A stretch of DNA of 64,000 nucleotides from Jaltomata sinuosa (lineage: Eukaryota > Streptophyta > Magnoliopsida > Solanales > Solanaceae): assembly GCA_003996215.1 (NCBI GenBank), contig QJPP01001784.1, positions 310,001-374,000 on the forward strand, in the 5' to 3' direction. The notes below the pieces were generated by a model. The model worked only from the letters and a program-made list of their open reading frames with translations, was not told the DNA's origin and did not search any database. This document shows positions 43,385-55,463 of this stretch, one piece after another; positions within the stretch are counted from its first letter, which is position 1; every line of letters begins with the position of its first letter. The translations under genes were made by a program, and so were the position numbers.

Positions 43385-44004
43385 AATTCAAATTTTCATT
43401 CATTTTTAAGCCAATATCCAAAATCCAAGCTCAATTTGGTACAAAAATGGTAGATTCTCAAGGTCGAAGATGAGAAATATCAAGTCACTCACTATCTTCC
43501 TTGGGAAACTCTCTCTATGGAAAACTATTCAATATTGTGGCCAAAACTATCAGGTACACACCCAAAAAGGGTTTTAAAAGTTTCCCAAAATGTCACTTGA
43601 AAGTTGACAAAATATCCCCTCGGGTGTGGTGTGATGTGACGTGTAACACGATGTGCGATTGAACCACGTGTTATGCGGGTCACACGGTATCACCCTAGCC
43701 AACCAGTGACTTCAGCTATTATCGGGTGTTATGAGAAGGGAGGTGTGAACTGCACCTAGCATTGTGCGCATCGCACGACAGCCATACCTCTTGGACAATT
43801 CTTCTTTTCTTTTGATCACCTGCACACTTCATCTCTTTTTAAGCTCTTTTGAGTTAAATTCCTTGTTTTCTATTTTTGACCAAGAGTACCTGCAATTGCA
43901 TCAATAAAGGCCATTAGTACCCCTAAATCTTTTCAAAATATGACAATAATTCATGAATAAAGGCTCAATAATAAGTTGGTAGATTACCAACTTATCAAAA
44001 ATAT

Positions 44005-45427
44005 TGATAATACTTAAAATCACTCTAATAGGAGGTGGTAGGGATCATCAGAGCAAAACAAAATTTATATTCTCGACAGGTGTCAAAGTCGATCCCACAT
44101 AAAATGGTCATGATGAGTCGCTAAGAAATTGTCATATGTTAATCAGTAAGTGAGTAATTATTCATATAATTAGAAATAAAAATTGGGGGATTAAGGAATT
44201 GGGAAATCAACAAAATCATAATTCGAACAAGAAATCAAAGTAAGCAAGGGATTTGTAAACAAATGAGAGGATGACTAGGGGTATGTTTCTGATAGGATTC
44301 GAACGGGGGCTAGGGTAATTGCTTAATTATTCAAATTCTCAATAAACAATATAGGTAGCATTGGTTTTAGTCATGAATGTATTTATTTCAAGCTTCCAAA
44401 TATTTATCCAATGGTATTTATTCAAGCTCCATGGGTTCAACTCAAACCACCCAATTCAAGCTTGGGAAAGTCATACTATTTCTAGCTTAGACTCTTACAT
44501 GAGTATTTTCCGGCAATTGATGTATTTTTAGCCTATATCTAGATGGAAATCCCAAGTTCCCACTATCAAATTCTTATCCAAAATTATGGACTCCTCTTTC
44601 AAAGAAAGAATACAACCAAGTATACTCAACCAATGTTTGCAACCATCAATTTTATAATTAAAACATGGTGAATTAAATAGACCTATATCAATTTAACAAT
44701 TATAAATACAATTAAGCAAGAGCCATACCCAAATTTAAATACCCATCATACATATACCCCTAGACAAGGAAATTAGACACTCATAGTAAGGAAATAAGAG
44801 ATTATACCATTTGGGTAAGTCAAATTTCCATTCATATTTAAGCCAATATAAAAAATACAAGCTCAATTTGGTACAAAAATGGTGGATTCTCAAGGTAGAG
44901 GATAAGAAATATCAAGTCACTCACTATTTTCCTTAGGAACCTCTCTCTATGGAAAACTATTCAATATTATGGCCAAAACTATCAGGCACACAAATCAAAA
45001 AGGTATTTAGAAGTTTCCCAAAATATCACTTGAAAGGTGACAAAATTTCCTCTTGGGTATGGTGCGATGAGACGTGCAACATGACGTGCGCTCACACCAC
45101 ATGTTATATGGGTCACATGGCTTCACTACAGCTAACCAGTGACTTCAGCTGTTGTCGGGTATCATGCAAGGAGAGGTGGGGACTGCACCAACCATTTTGT
45201 GCATCGCACGGCGGCAACACCTCTTGGCAGTTTCTTCTTTTCTTTTGATCACCTTCACACTTCATCTCTTTTTGAGCTCTTTTGGGTCGAATTCCCTGTT
45301 TTCTACTTTTGACTAAGAGTACCTGCAATTGCATTAATAAAGGCAATAAGTACCTCTAAATCTTATCAAAACATGGCAATAATTGATGAATAATGGCTCA
45401 ATAAGTTGGTAGATTACCAACTTATCA
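44005..45427 (-). repeat. Array LTR 4
   Basis: 1423 bp, from TGATAATACTT to CCAACTTATCA. Island at about 45055-45220. Confidence 0.92.
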
Positions 45428-45434
45428 ACAAATT

Positions 45435-46857
45435 TGATAAAGTTCAAAAGGACTCTCTAATAGTAGGTGGTAGAAATCATCAGAGCAAAACAAAATTTAT
45501 ATTCTCGATGGTTGTCAGCATCGATCCCTCAAAGAATAGGTATGATGAGTCGCTAAGAAACTGTCGTATGTCAATCAATAAGAGAGTAATTATTCAAATA
45601 ACTAGAAATAAAAGTTGGGGGAGTAAGGATTTGGGAAATTCACAAAATCTCAATTCAAACAAGAAATTAAAGTAAGCAAGGGATTTGTAATCAAATGAAA
45701 GGATGACTAGGGGTATGTTTCTGATGGGATTCGAACGGGGGTTAGGGTACTTTCTTAGTTATTCAAATTCTCAACAAACGATATAGGTAGTATTTGTTTT
45801 AGTCATGAATTTTAATATTTTGATCTTCCAAACATTTATCCAATGGTCTTTATTCAAGCACCATGGGTTCAACTCAAACCAACCAATTCAAGCTTGAAGA
45901 AGTCATACTATTTCTATCTTAGACTCTTAAATGAGTATTTTCTGGCGATTGAGGTATTTCTAGCCTCAATCTAGATGGAAATCTTAAGTTCCCACTATCG
46001 AATTCTTATCCAATATTATTGACTCCTCTTTCAAGCAAAAACACAACAAAGTATACTCAATCAATATTTGCAACCATCAATTTTATATTTAAAACATGGA
46101 GAATTCAATAGACCCATATCAATTTAGCAATTATAAACATAATTAAGCAAGACCAATACCTAAATTCAAAAACCCATAATCCACAGAACCCTAGACGAGA
46201 AGTTAGACACTCATACTAAGGAAATAAGAGATTATACCAATTGGGTAATTCAAATTTCCATTCATATTTAAGTCGATATCCAAAATCCAAGCTCAATTTG
46301 GTACAAAAATGGTAGATTCTCAAGGTAGAAGATGAGAAATATCAAGTCACTCACTATCTTCCTTGGGAACCTCTCTCTATGGAAAACTATTCAATATTAT
46401 GGACAAAACTATCAGGTACACACCCCAAAAAGGGTTTTAGAAGTTCCCCAAAACGTCACTTAAAAGTTGAAAAAATTACCCCTCAGGTATGGTATGACAT
46501 GATGTGCGACACGATGTACAGTTGCACCACGTGTTATATGGGTCACATGACGTCACTCTAGCCAACCAGTGACTTCATCTGTTATCAGGCGTCATGCGAA
46601 GGGAGGTGCGGATTGCACCAACCATTGTGTGCATCGCACGACGGCCGCACCACTTGACAAATTCTACTTTTCTTTTGATCACCTTCACACTTCATATCTT
46701 TTTGAGCTCTTTTTGGTCCAAGTCCTTGTTTTCTATATTTGACAAAGAGTACATACCATTACATCAATAAAGGCCATAAGTACCTCTAAATCTTATCAAA
46801 ACATGGCAATAATTTATTAATAAAGGCTCAATAAGTTGGTACATTACCAACTTATCA
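45435..46857 (-). repeat. Array LTR 5
   Basis: 1423 bp, from TGATAAAGTTC to CCAACTTATCA. Island at about 46490-46650. Confidence 0.92.
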
Positions 46858-46864
46858 AAAATTT

Positions 46865-48288
46865 TGATAACGCTCAAAAGCACTCTAATAGGAGATGTTT
46901 GTGATCGTCGGAGCAAAACAAAATTTATATTCTCAACGGGTGTCAGATTCGTTCCCACAGAGAATGGTTATGATGAGTCTCTAAGAAATTGTCGTATGTC
47001 ATTCAGTAAGAGAGTAATTATTCAAATAACTAGAAATAAAAATTTGGGGGAGTAAGAAATTGGGAAATTAACAAAATCGCAATTCGAACAAGAAATTAAA
47101 TTAAACAAGGGATTCGTAATCAAAAGAGAGGACGACTAGGGGTATGTTTCTGATGGGATTAGAACGGGGATTAGGGTAATTGCTTAATTATTCAAATTCT
47201 CAACAAACAATATAGGTAGAATTGATTTTAGTCATGAATTTCAATATTTTGATCTTCCAAATATTTATCCAATGGTCTTTATTCAAGCACCATGTGTTCA
47301 ACTCAAACCAACCAATTCAAGCTTGGGCAAATCATACTATTTCTAGCTTAGACTCTTCAATGGGTGTTTTCCGGTGATTGAGGTATTTCTAGACTAAATC
47401 TAGATGAAAATCCCAAGTTCCCACTATCGAATTCTTATTCGAAATTATTGACTCCTCTTTCAAGCAAGAACACAACCAAGAATACTCAACAAATATTTGC
47501 AACCATCAATTTTATAGTTAAAATATGGAGAATTCAATAGACTCATATCAATTTAGCAATTTTAAACACAATTAAGCAAGACCCATATACCCAAATTCAA
47601 ATACCCATCATACACATACCCCTAGATAAGGAAATTAGCCACTCATACTAAGGAAATAAGAGATTATACCAATTGGGTAATTCAAATTTTCATTCATATT
47701 TAAGCCAATATCCAAAATCAAAGCTCAATTTGGTACAAAAATGGTGGATTCTCAAGGTAGAAGATGAGAAATATCAAGTCACTCAATATCTTCCTTGGGA
47801 ACCTCTCTCAATGGGAAAGTAATCACTATTGTGGCCAAAACTATCAGGTACACTACCCAAAAAGGGTTTTAGAAGTTTCCCAAAATGTCACTCAAAAGTT
47901 AACAAAATTGCCCCTCGAGTGTGGTGCGATGCGATGTGCGACACGGTGTGCAGTCGCACCATGTGTTGTGTGTGTCGTAAGGCTTCACTCCAACCAACTA
48001 TTGACTTCAGCTATTGTTGGGTGTCATGTAAAAGGAGGTGTGGACCACACCAACCGTTGTGCACATTGCATGGCGGCCGCACCTCTTGGCAGATTCTTCT
48101 TCTCTTTTGATCACCTTCACACTTCATCTCTTTTTGAGCTCTTTAGGGTCAAATTCCTTATTTTCTAGTTTTGACTAAGAGTACCTGCAATTGCATCAAT
48201 AAAGTCCATAAGTACCTCTAAATCTTATTAAAATATGATAATAATTCATGAATAGTGGCTCAATAAGTTGGTAGATTACCAACTTATC
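46865..48288 (-). repeat. Array LTR 6, the 3' LTR of TE13
   Basis: 1424 bp, from TGATAACGCTC to CCAACTTATCA, followed on the plus strand by AACCCCCAAACTT, the complement of the polypurine tract. Island at about 47925-48085. Confidence 0.93.
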
Positions 48289-48301
48289 AAACCCCCAAAC
48301 T
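48289..48301 (-). other. Polypurine tract of TE13
   Basis: The minus strand reads AAGTTTGGGGGTT immediately before the LTR start TGATAAG. Confidence 0.85.
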
Positions 48302-50640
48302 TGAACTATTGCTTGTCCTCAAGCAAGATACTCACAAGGTAAGGAATGAATTATTCTCTAAAACATATGGGGTGCACACAAAATTACTCTAACTCTAAAA
48401 ACTAAGAAAAATAACAAATAAAAAGACTCAATTACAATGCTCATCTCAATTTGGACCACCACATTCTCAAGGCAATTGCTCATTTCAAAATATTTGTTAA
48501 GGGGATTTTATTTGTCATTCAAAACAAGGGAATTTGTCACTCAAAACAAGATTTTCAAGTTTCTTAAGTCATTGACATGGACCTTCAAGGTTTGCATCGA
48601 GATTCACCACATAAGTTGTCTCATTAATTACTCTTAATTGAAATAGATGCTTCATCACTCCTTTCAAGTGTGTGATGCCACTCACCACAAGAGATAATCC
48701 CACTCACATATCATGCATTTCACAAGACAAAGGGATTATAAGAGAATCAGAAAGTCTCTCACTCTCTTAAAGAAATTTGAGTGCACATGCATTGAACCAT
48801 AGACTGGCCCTTTATGTAATTTGCCATTAATATAGAGTTACCGAGCTCAGAATCACTAAGGACTTGTGGGTTACAATGTTGGCTAGGGTTAAGGTGTGGA
48901 TTGTATTTGTATCAAATGACTAAGCCTCCCTAACTCTCCTTGTTATCATTCAATCACTGCTTATATTTTCAAACAATATCTTCACCTTATCTTCAACTTT
49001 TTTTTTCACCTTTTCTTGGTAGCACCAATTCCTTCTTTTCTTTCCATTTTTTTCATTTTATTTGATCATTTGAAGCAACTTTCAACTCAAGAATATGGTG
49101 CTACATTGCATTGAACACATCCTTTTCTTCTCCACATTGGTGCATGCACCCCAAAACTTAGGCTTTTGCCTATGTTGTCATTTCAATTCCCCCCCCCAAA
49201 CTTAGGCGTTTAGCCTATATTTCACTTTTGAGCCATTAGGGAGGACAGGTGCAAGAATTAAGGTTCCAAAAAGGGTCAAGGTGTAAGGTGCCAAAGAAAA
49301 GTTACAAACTCAAAGGGGTTTACTAGGATCAATGTAAAGGGAATTCATTTTGGGTTAAGTGGCTATTCAAAAAGGGCCTAAGGTTAATTTACAAGCTTGG
49401 TGACATCTAAGATTTTGCCTTGACTCATATTTGGGGCAAGTTCTAGAAAAAACATGCACAAAAGAATTAAGTAAAGCCTCACCACACAACGCATCACAAC
49501 ACAAGAATTATCACAATGAGTCTCAAAATCAATTGGGACAAATGATTTTTGACAAGCTATTTCGAGGTCTTTACACATCGTTTGTGAATCGGCCAAATAG
49601 GGAGTGTGCAAGTCATGACAAGAGAACGATTAACTCAAAATCATTTTCCCTCTTTCCTTCAATTTTTAAAAACCTCTTGCTAAGAAATATTTTTGGTGGG
49701 CCCATTTCGAGACAAGAAAAGCACAGACTCAAATTTAAACTAAAACTTAGCATTTTCCCTTAAGAACATCATCTCTCAATCTATCAAAGGGAAATACCAA
49801 CCCGGTCTGACACAAAAATAAACAAAAGAAATAAAAACAAAATAAAAGAAATATTTTGCTCCTTGGGACAGAACCATGGTATAAAGAAAACCCTTGGAGT
49901 TTATTCTCTAATCCACTATTAACAAGGCAACATAACACTTCTCCTAAATAGAACATGCCTCAGCACCCCTACACACAAATGGAGTATTGTCCTCAATGAG
50001 ACATGTGATTAGGTAAAGATTACTCCCTAGAATAAAATGCGACACATACAAGGACTGGTGCAGTCCGCACTCTCCTTCGCACATGCAATTGAAATTAGTT
50101 TTTTTTTTGCCAGTGATCTGCCTAATGTCTTGCAAAATAGCATGCGACGTACACAAGAAGACGTGCAAAATGCCTGAGCCATTGCATATCAACTTGAAAT
50201 TTGAATTTGTTGCTAGTGTTCTGGTTGGAGGTGCAAGATGACATGCGACGCACATTGTGGAAGGTGCGGTCTGCATGCCAGGTGGAATGTTAGTCCCAAA
50301 ATATCATCTAAAATTCTACATTTCTAATTCGGGCATGCAAAATGGTGTGCTACATGCATAATAAGGTGCACGGTCGCATCACCCAACGCTTGTGGCTTTG
50401 GTAGTGGGACTTTGAGGCTGTTGTGATAGGCGATGGAATGTGCGAAGCGCACTTTACCAGGTGCATTTCCCCCGTTATTTGCTCAGAAGTGGCATGATTA
50501 TCTGATAAAACATTCCAACTCCCTTGGCTTATTTCCTACCTACAAAACATCAACAAAAACAACACACAAAATAACACCAAATGAAAGATACGCATAAATA
50601 AAGGTAGATGCTTGGGTTTCCTCCCAAGAAGCGCTTGGTT
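48302..50640 (-). other. 3' non-coding region of TE13
   Basis: No gene is supported. It contains the GACAAGCAATAGTTC motif, a G tract (C tract on plus at 49189-49196) with flanking AGCCTAAGTTT copies, and GTGCG/CGCAC-rich DNA at 50040-50460. The post-pol motif GCGCTTCTTGGGAGGAAACC lies at 50618-50637 (minus). Confidence 0.6.
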
Positions 50641-50689
50641 TAACGTCACAGTTTAATGATGGGTACCTCTCACTCATGGTTTGTTGAGG

Positions 50690-50845
50690 TAAATCACTTT
50701 TAAGAATGCGACCTCTTCCGATATGCCCAAATACTTCTTGAATCACAGCCCATTGACATTAAACATTGAGCCATCTTCATCCTCCAACTCTATTTCTCCT
50801 TGTGATCCCAAGTCTACCACCTCATAACACATAGTTTTAAGTGTT
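50690..50845 (-). pseudogene. Integrase C-terminal tail (TE13)
   Basis: The minus strand reads LKTMCYEVVDLGSQGEIELE, then DEDGSMFNVNGL, a stop, and FKKYLGI. A 'gly-rich turn plus NGxxFKxY' ending of this kind closes the pol of Tat/Athila-like elements just before the post-pol motif. Only this ~50-residue tail is present. Confidence 0.6.
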
Positions 50846-50876
50846 CCCAAGAACTTTTAACATGTTGGTTTGTTTT

Positions 50877-52228
50877 GTAGGTGTTTTGGTCCTAAAAATA
50901 GCCTCTAACAACATTGACATTGAAGTTGAAAATATCTCGGAGGTGGAAATGGATGAAAATTTTAATCATGATCGATTCTTGGAATCATTTTGTGAGCGAA
51001 GATATGATGAAATCTTATCCAAAACCATTTTCAAAGAAAGAGGCATCAACATTGATAAAGTTGAAAGTAAGATGCCGATATTCTATAGGAGATTGGTGGA
51101 GCACAGGTGGATTTGTTTTGCTCTTAACCTATCAGGGCAAATCACACGATGGTCATAGAATTCTATGCTAATGCCTCGACCACCGACTTTAAAGGTGCGT
51201 TGGTTACTACCATTTGGGATATCCAAGTAAGTTTCAACTCCAAAATCATCAATGCACTGTACAAACTTCTGGATGTGGATAATGAGGTTTATTTGACAAA
51301 ATCAAAAGTAAAAGGACACTAATAGTTGGTTGACAAGTTGCACGATTGAGTGACTCTGAGTTGGTTAACTTTGCAAAATGGGGTTTACTCACATGATTTC
51401 ACTGCAGAAGCCAAGTCATGAATCTTGATTATCTGTACGAGGATCATGCCTTCCACTCATGACACTGATGTGACCCTTAAGTAGACAGTGATTATTGCAG
51501 CGATCATGGATGGTTTGGATGTGAATATTGGGTGCCATATAATGGACCAGATGGCAGAGGTAGATATGTGGAGGTCCAAAAGTCTCTTTTTTCCCTCATT
51601 GGTTACCCAATTATGCTACGATTATGGGGTGTTGAAATACCCAAATGACATTGAGAAGAAGCAAACAGCCCTAATCCATATCTTATTAAAAAAGACACCA
51701 GAAGCAAAGCTTAAGAAGAGGAAAAATATTGTAGATTCTCCATCCTTCGAGAAGTTCCCAGAGTCTTCTACTGAGCTCACTGGCCCTTCCATGGATGCAT
51801 CTGAGTCATCTCGCACTATCGAACCACTACAGTCTGGGCCCTAACTTATGCACCATATTTCTATCCAGATTCAGGGAGTGGATGCACATGTTCAACAACT
51901 GTCAGCTAGATTTCCTACTGGCCCATCTGGGGCTAACATACCAGTAGGCACTGAGTCAACCCTATCCCTTATGAAAGTGGCCATCGAACAGAAGTTGATC
52001 ACCAGGAGAATAAATGTGATGAATACCAAATTAGAGCACATGATCACAAATAAGGAAAGGTATAAAAGTGACAAAAAGAAATTCAGTGTGAATGAAAAGA
52101 AAAAGAGCAAGTTCTTGAACAAGATGATGGATAGATTGAAATCTTTTTGCGGGTCAATTAGATTGGAGGATGAGGAGGATTATGATGAGGAGAGACTTCA
52201 GTTTCCCTCCACCTCCAATTCAGATTGA
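50877..52228 (+). pseudogene. Env-like / plant transposon-protein ORF (TE14)
   Basis: A TTTGTTTTGTAG acceptor-like site (50869-50880) precedes FVGVLVLKIASNNIDIEVEN, then RYDEILSKTIFKERGINIDK, FYRRLVEHRWICFALNLSGQ. A frameshift near 51140 leads to VIEFYANASTTDFKGALVTT. After several stops (51310-51470) come IIAAIMDGLDVNIGCHIMDQ and a long Lys-rich segment (51488-51844). The last frame (51848-52228) has a coiled-coil-like Lys/Met-rich stretch and ends EDEEDYDEERLQFPSTSNSD. It parallels the TE4 ORF (W-x-F block, R-E-F-x-A block, coiled C-terminus) but is much more decayed. No envelope hallmarks are seen. Confidence 0.65.
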
Positions 52229-54147
52229 TTCTCTTCAGGAATCCCCCTCAAACTTATCTCTTATTTTGATGCAGTGAGGGCATTGTAGTGTTTTTAGTTG
52301 GGGGTGGAATATTTGGGATAAGATTTTATTTCGCTCGGTTTATCTTAGATATTATTATTCCCTTGATGGGCTTGTTATATTTATGTTTGTATATTAGTGT
52401 GCCCTTGTCGGGCTTGTTTTGATATTTGTGCCCTTGTCGGGTTTGGTGTTGCTATTTTAAGGTATGGATGAGTTTAATGGCAGAATGTTTTAGTTTCTTT
52501 ACTTCTTTTTTATTTCTTTTATTGAGTGATAATTCCCAATGATAGATTGAGTGACAACATTCTTAAGGGAAACATTGCTTTGTTGGATGTTTTTGGGCCA
52601 GGGGAAGTCTGAGTACTCATTAGGATAGATTGAACTTGCCGAAGTTGGGAGAACTGCATCGCACATGCGAAGCACAAATATCGATGTGCAAAATACACAT
52701 TCTTCACACAAGCTGGAAAGAAGGGAAACCTATACTGACTGGCATGTGTGTTGCACGTGCAATCTACACATTGGCACATACAAATCGCGTGAGAATCGAA
52801 ATGGAACATACCCCTCCAAAAGTTTTTAAATTTTTGTGAAAAGTGCATGGCAAAGAATGATGTTTATGAAAACCCCTTTAATCTTTTTGTGACTCTTAAC
52901 TAACTAGTAGTGATGATTGGAAATATAGAATGTGGCTCTATTTAATCTTGTTTAGGAAGTGAAATTGACCCATCTTGAATAATTTGCATGCCATGTGTGG
53001 TGAGATTTTATTAAATAATTCTTGTACTTGCTTGTGTCAACTAGAACTTGCCCGGCTAATCCTCCAATGCTAGTCTTTATTGCTTTTGATTGGAGATATG
53101 ATCTTAGGCCTTTATTGTGATTCTTGGAATCCTACTTAGCCTTAAAAGCCTACCATTGCATTAAATGTATCACTAGTGACCACATTTGAGTTTAATACCT
53201 TTTCTTTGGTAACCTCATTACAAACCTTGGACCATTTTGAAAATTTGTCTCTCTTTTGAAGCTTCCCTCCTTGAACTCTATAAATGTGAATATGAGGCTA
53301 AAAGCCTAAGTTTGAGGGTGATCAAGAAACACCTTGGAGGAAATGAGCAATACATGGTGGTTTGTGGAAAAGCATTAAAAGAGCTTATTAAAGAAAGGAT
53401 TAAGTTGAAAAGAAATGCAAATATGAGAAAAAGAAAAGAAAACCTCCAAGGTGATTAGAATGATAAAAATTGTGGCGTCAAATTTTAAAAAAAGTGAAAT
53501 AGTGCTTTGTATTGCATGAAAATGAAAAAGAAATGACTTTTGTTTCAAATTTAAAAAGTCGTGTAGTGTTCAAGGAGGATGAAGTCACTTTAATCCCAAA
53601 TGCTTATCCTACCTTTACCCAAACCTATACTACAAGCATAGAAAGGTCCTTTGAGATACCAATTGCTTTTGAGTTAGTGGTGAATGAAAATAAGGGCAAG
53701 CTTATGGTTTGATACTTATTGGTACTTGAAGTTCTTTGTGAGTGCGAGTGTTTTGCATTTATCCCTTGTTTTATCATTGTAAATAGAGTGTTTTGGGACC
53801 TTCTTTCTTGTGAGGGCATGTGAATTAGAATAGTTGGTGATGTTGATAAATTCTGAAAATATGTCAATGAGCATAGTTAGTAAACTAGTAATTTTGAGTC
53901 ACTTCTTGAGGATTGATTATTGTAACTTGATTGTTTTCGTAGTTCCATTGCATTCTTAAAAAGTGGTGATTTGAATATAGGGGATGGTTTAGATGAGGTT
54001 AACATATGATTGACTAATCATTAGTACCAACCAAATTCATCCGTTTGTGTTTTAAATGGGTCCCCTTGATTTGTAGTGATGTCATTGCACTTGTGTGTGT
54101 GTACCTTGAAGTAGAGTTTTGAGTTGCTTAAGGACAAACAATAGTTA
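52229..54147 (+). other. 3' non-coding tail of TE14
   Basis: No gene is supported. It holds hairpin words CCCTTGATGGGC (52360-52371) and GCCCTTGTCGGG(C) (52401-52413, 52430-52441), the TGATAGATTG...AAGGGA motif (52540-52570), a GGGGAAGTCTGAGTAC motif (52601), a CGCACATGCG-rich stretch (52655-52795), a GCCTAAGTTTGAGGGTG motif (53306) and GGACAAACAATAG before the polypurine tract. The motif order equals that of TE4. Confidence 0.6.
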
Positions 54148-54159
54148 AAGTTTGGGGTT
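54148..54159 (+). other. Polypurine tract of TE14
   Basis: AAGTTTGGGGTT before the LTR start, the same tract as in TE4 and TE13. Confidence 0.8.
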
Positions 54160-55463
54160 TCATAAGGGTATTCTACCTACTTATTTAACTCTTAATCTTA
54201 TGCTTTTTCTAGTTTAATTTAGAAAAATAGTGTAATTGACACGAATTACTTCTATTTTACATAATTCTTTGTTTTAGAAGTGTTTGGGATGGATTCAGGT
54301 GAAAAAAAAGAAAAATAAAGCTATTTGGAAAAGCATTGAATTGGCAGCTGAATTAGCCTATGCGCACGCGGTGATCAACTTGAGAGAATCTCTACGCACA
54401 CGTCAGAGAGCCTGCATATGCGAAGGTCAACAAGATAAAGACACTTCACGCATGTAGAGGACTGTCCGCGTAGGCGAAGAAGAAAACCAACAGCAGCTGG
54501 GCAGTGTTGGAATTTCACACTTTTGGAAACCCCAATACACATAAAAACACTCGCCAACCATTTTGTAGAGCATCTTTGGAAATTTCACACAACTTTGGCA
54601 TGCTTGGAGAACAAGTTCATCACCCTACACCATTGGAGTGAAGAATTGGATGATTTCTATTGTAAAATCTTTAAATTACTTTCTTCAAGCTCTCGTTCTA
54701 AATTGACTAATTGTAGATGTAGTTATTGAATTGAGATTTGGTTAATGTATTAGATATAATACTTTATTAAGGTATTTAGTTCTTACCTTGTTCTTTCTCT
54801 TGATTAAATTCTGTGGGTCTATTGAATCTTTCATGCTTTAATTATATAGTTGATGGTTGCAAATATTGACTTAGCATACAAATTGGGTTCTTTCTTGAGA
54901 GAGGAGTTCATCAATTGGGTAAAAGTTCAATAGTGGGGATTTGAGATTTCCACTCTAGATCAAGGCTACAAATAGTTTGATTGCCGGAAATTCCCATCTG
55001 AGAGTTGGGGCTAGAAATAGCCCAACTTACCCAAGTTGATTTGGTTGTTTGTCTGCTTAACCGTGGAGATTTGAGAGAACCCACAGAGGATAAATGCTTG
55101 ATTAGTTGAAAGAAGATTAAGCATACTCTTAACTAAGGCTACCTATGCGTTAATTGGGTGCAAGTCTTGCGAATTAAATTCTCGTTCCCAATTCACCCTT
55201 GTTATCCTTACTTGGTGAAAGCTATTAATCAAACCTATCTTTTATTTGATTTCCTTCTATCCCCTTGTTTTAGTTTAAAACCCCCCAATCATTTTATCTT
55301 TTCTTTTTGATCCTTGAACTTTAATAAGTTGCTTTAATTCTTTATTGTCTCAATAGTCTTTATATTGTTCTCTGTGGGATCGACTCCGACACTCGTTGGG
55401 AATATAAATTTTGTTTTGCTCTGACAATCACTACCACCTCCTATTGGATAGTGCTTTTTGAGC
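54160..55463 (+). repeat. TE14 3' LTR (1.30 kb)
   Basis: It begins TCATAAGGGTATTC (TG changed to TC). The U5 end has CTGTGGGATCGACTCCGACA (55371-55390) and TCACTACCACCTCCTATTGG, as in TE4, and homology ends at CTTTTTGAGC (55463), five to ten bases short of the expected terminus. The TATA position reads TACAAATA. A word island of GCGCACGCG/ACGCATG type lies at 54358-54480. Confidence 0.8.

Larger units (their letters stand above)
39446..43997 (-). repeat. Array LTR 3, split by a solo LTR
   Basis: 4552 bp in all, 1427 bp after removal of the 3120-bp solo LTR and one 5-bp duplication. The start is altered (TAATAGCGCTC). It keeps an intact TATA box on the minus strand (TATTTATA at 39967-39974). 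Island at about 43620-43790. Confidence 0.92.
36847..48288 (-). repeat. Head-to-tail array of six TGATAA-family LTRs
   Basis: Boundaries on the plus strand: 36847-38007 (5'-clipped as shown, so missing the LTR 3' end), 38015-39438, 39446-43997 (contains the solo LTR), 44005-45427, 45435-46857 and 46865-48288. Each complete unit starts TGATAA (or a variant) and ends TTATCA. Units net of the insertion are 1423-1427 bp. All five junctions have a 7-base AT-rich spacer (AAAAAAT, AAAAATT, AAAATAT, ACAAATT, AAAATTT). Orientation is minus. The last unit adjoins a polypurine tract, so it is the real 3' LTR of TE13. Open frames in the units recur at the same offsets and are not genes. Confidence 0.93.
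48289..50850 (-). mobile_element. TE13: 3' internal part of the array-owning element
   Basis: Minus-strand order from 50850 down: integrase C-terminal tail, post-pol motif, GTGCG-rich non-coding DNA, then a tail homologous to TE4 12290-13981, the polypurine tract and LTR 6. Relative to TE4 the env-like ORF and its flanks are missing (the sequence passes from the GGACAATRC motif at 49985 almost directly to the equivalent of TE4 12300). It is cut at about 50850 by TE14. Confidence 0.8.
50851..55463 (+). mobile_element. TE14: 5'-truncated env-bearing element with 3' LTR
   Basis: Plus strand: env-like ORF, 3' non-coding tail, polypurine tract and a 1.3-kb LTR. The tail and tract match TE4 in order and motif, but the LTR is a diverged relative. 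Gag and pol are missing. The left end meets TE13 in opposite orientation, and the right end meets TE15 in opposite orientation. Confidence 0.75.

Noticed and set aside
36847..48288. Regularly recurring 60-130-codon frames in the array (for example near 37450, 44949, 47764) as a gene family
   Set aside because: They recur at the same offset in each LTR unit, change frame between units and overlap the palindromic island; they are LTR sequence.
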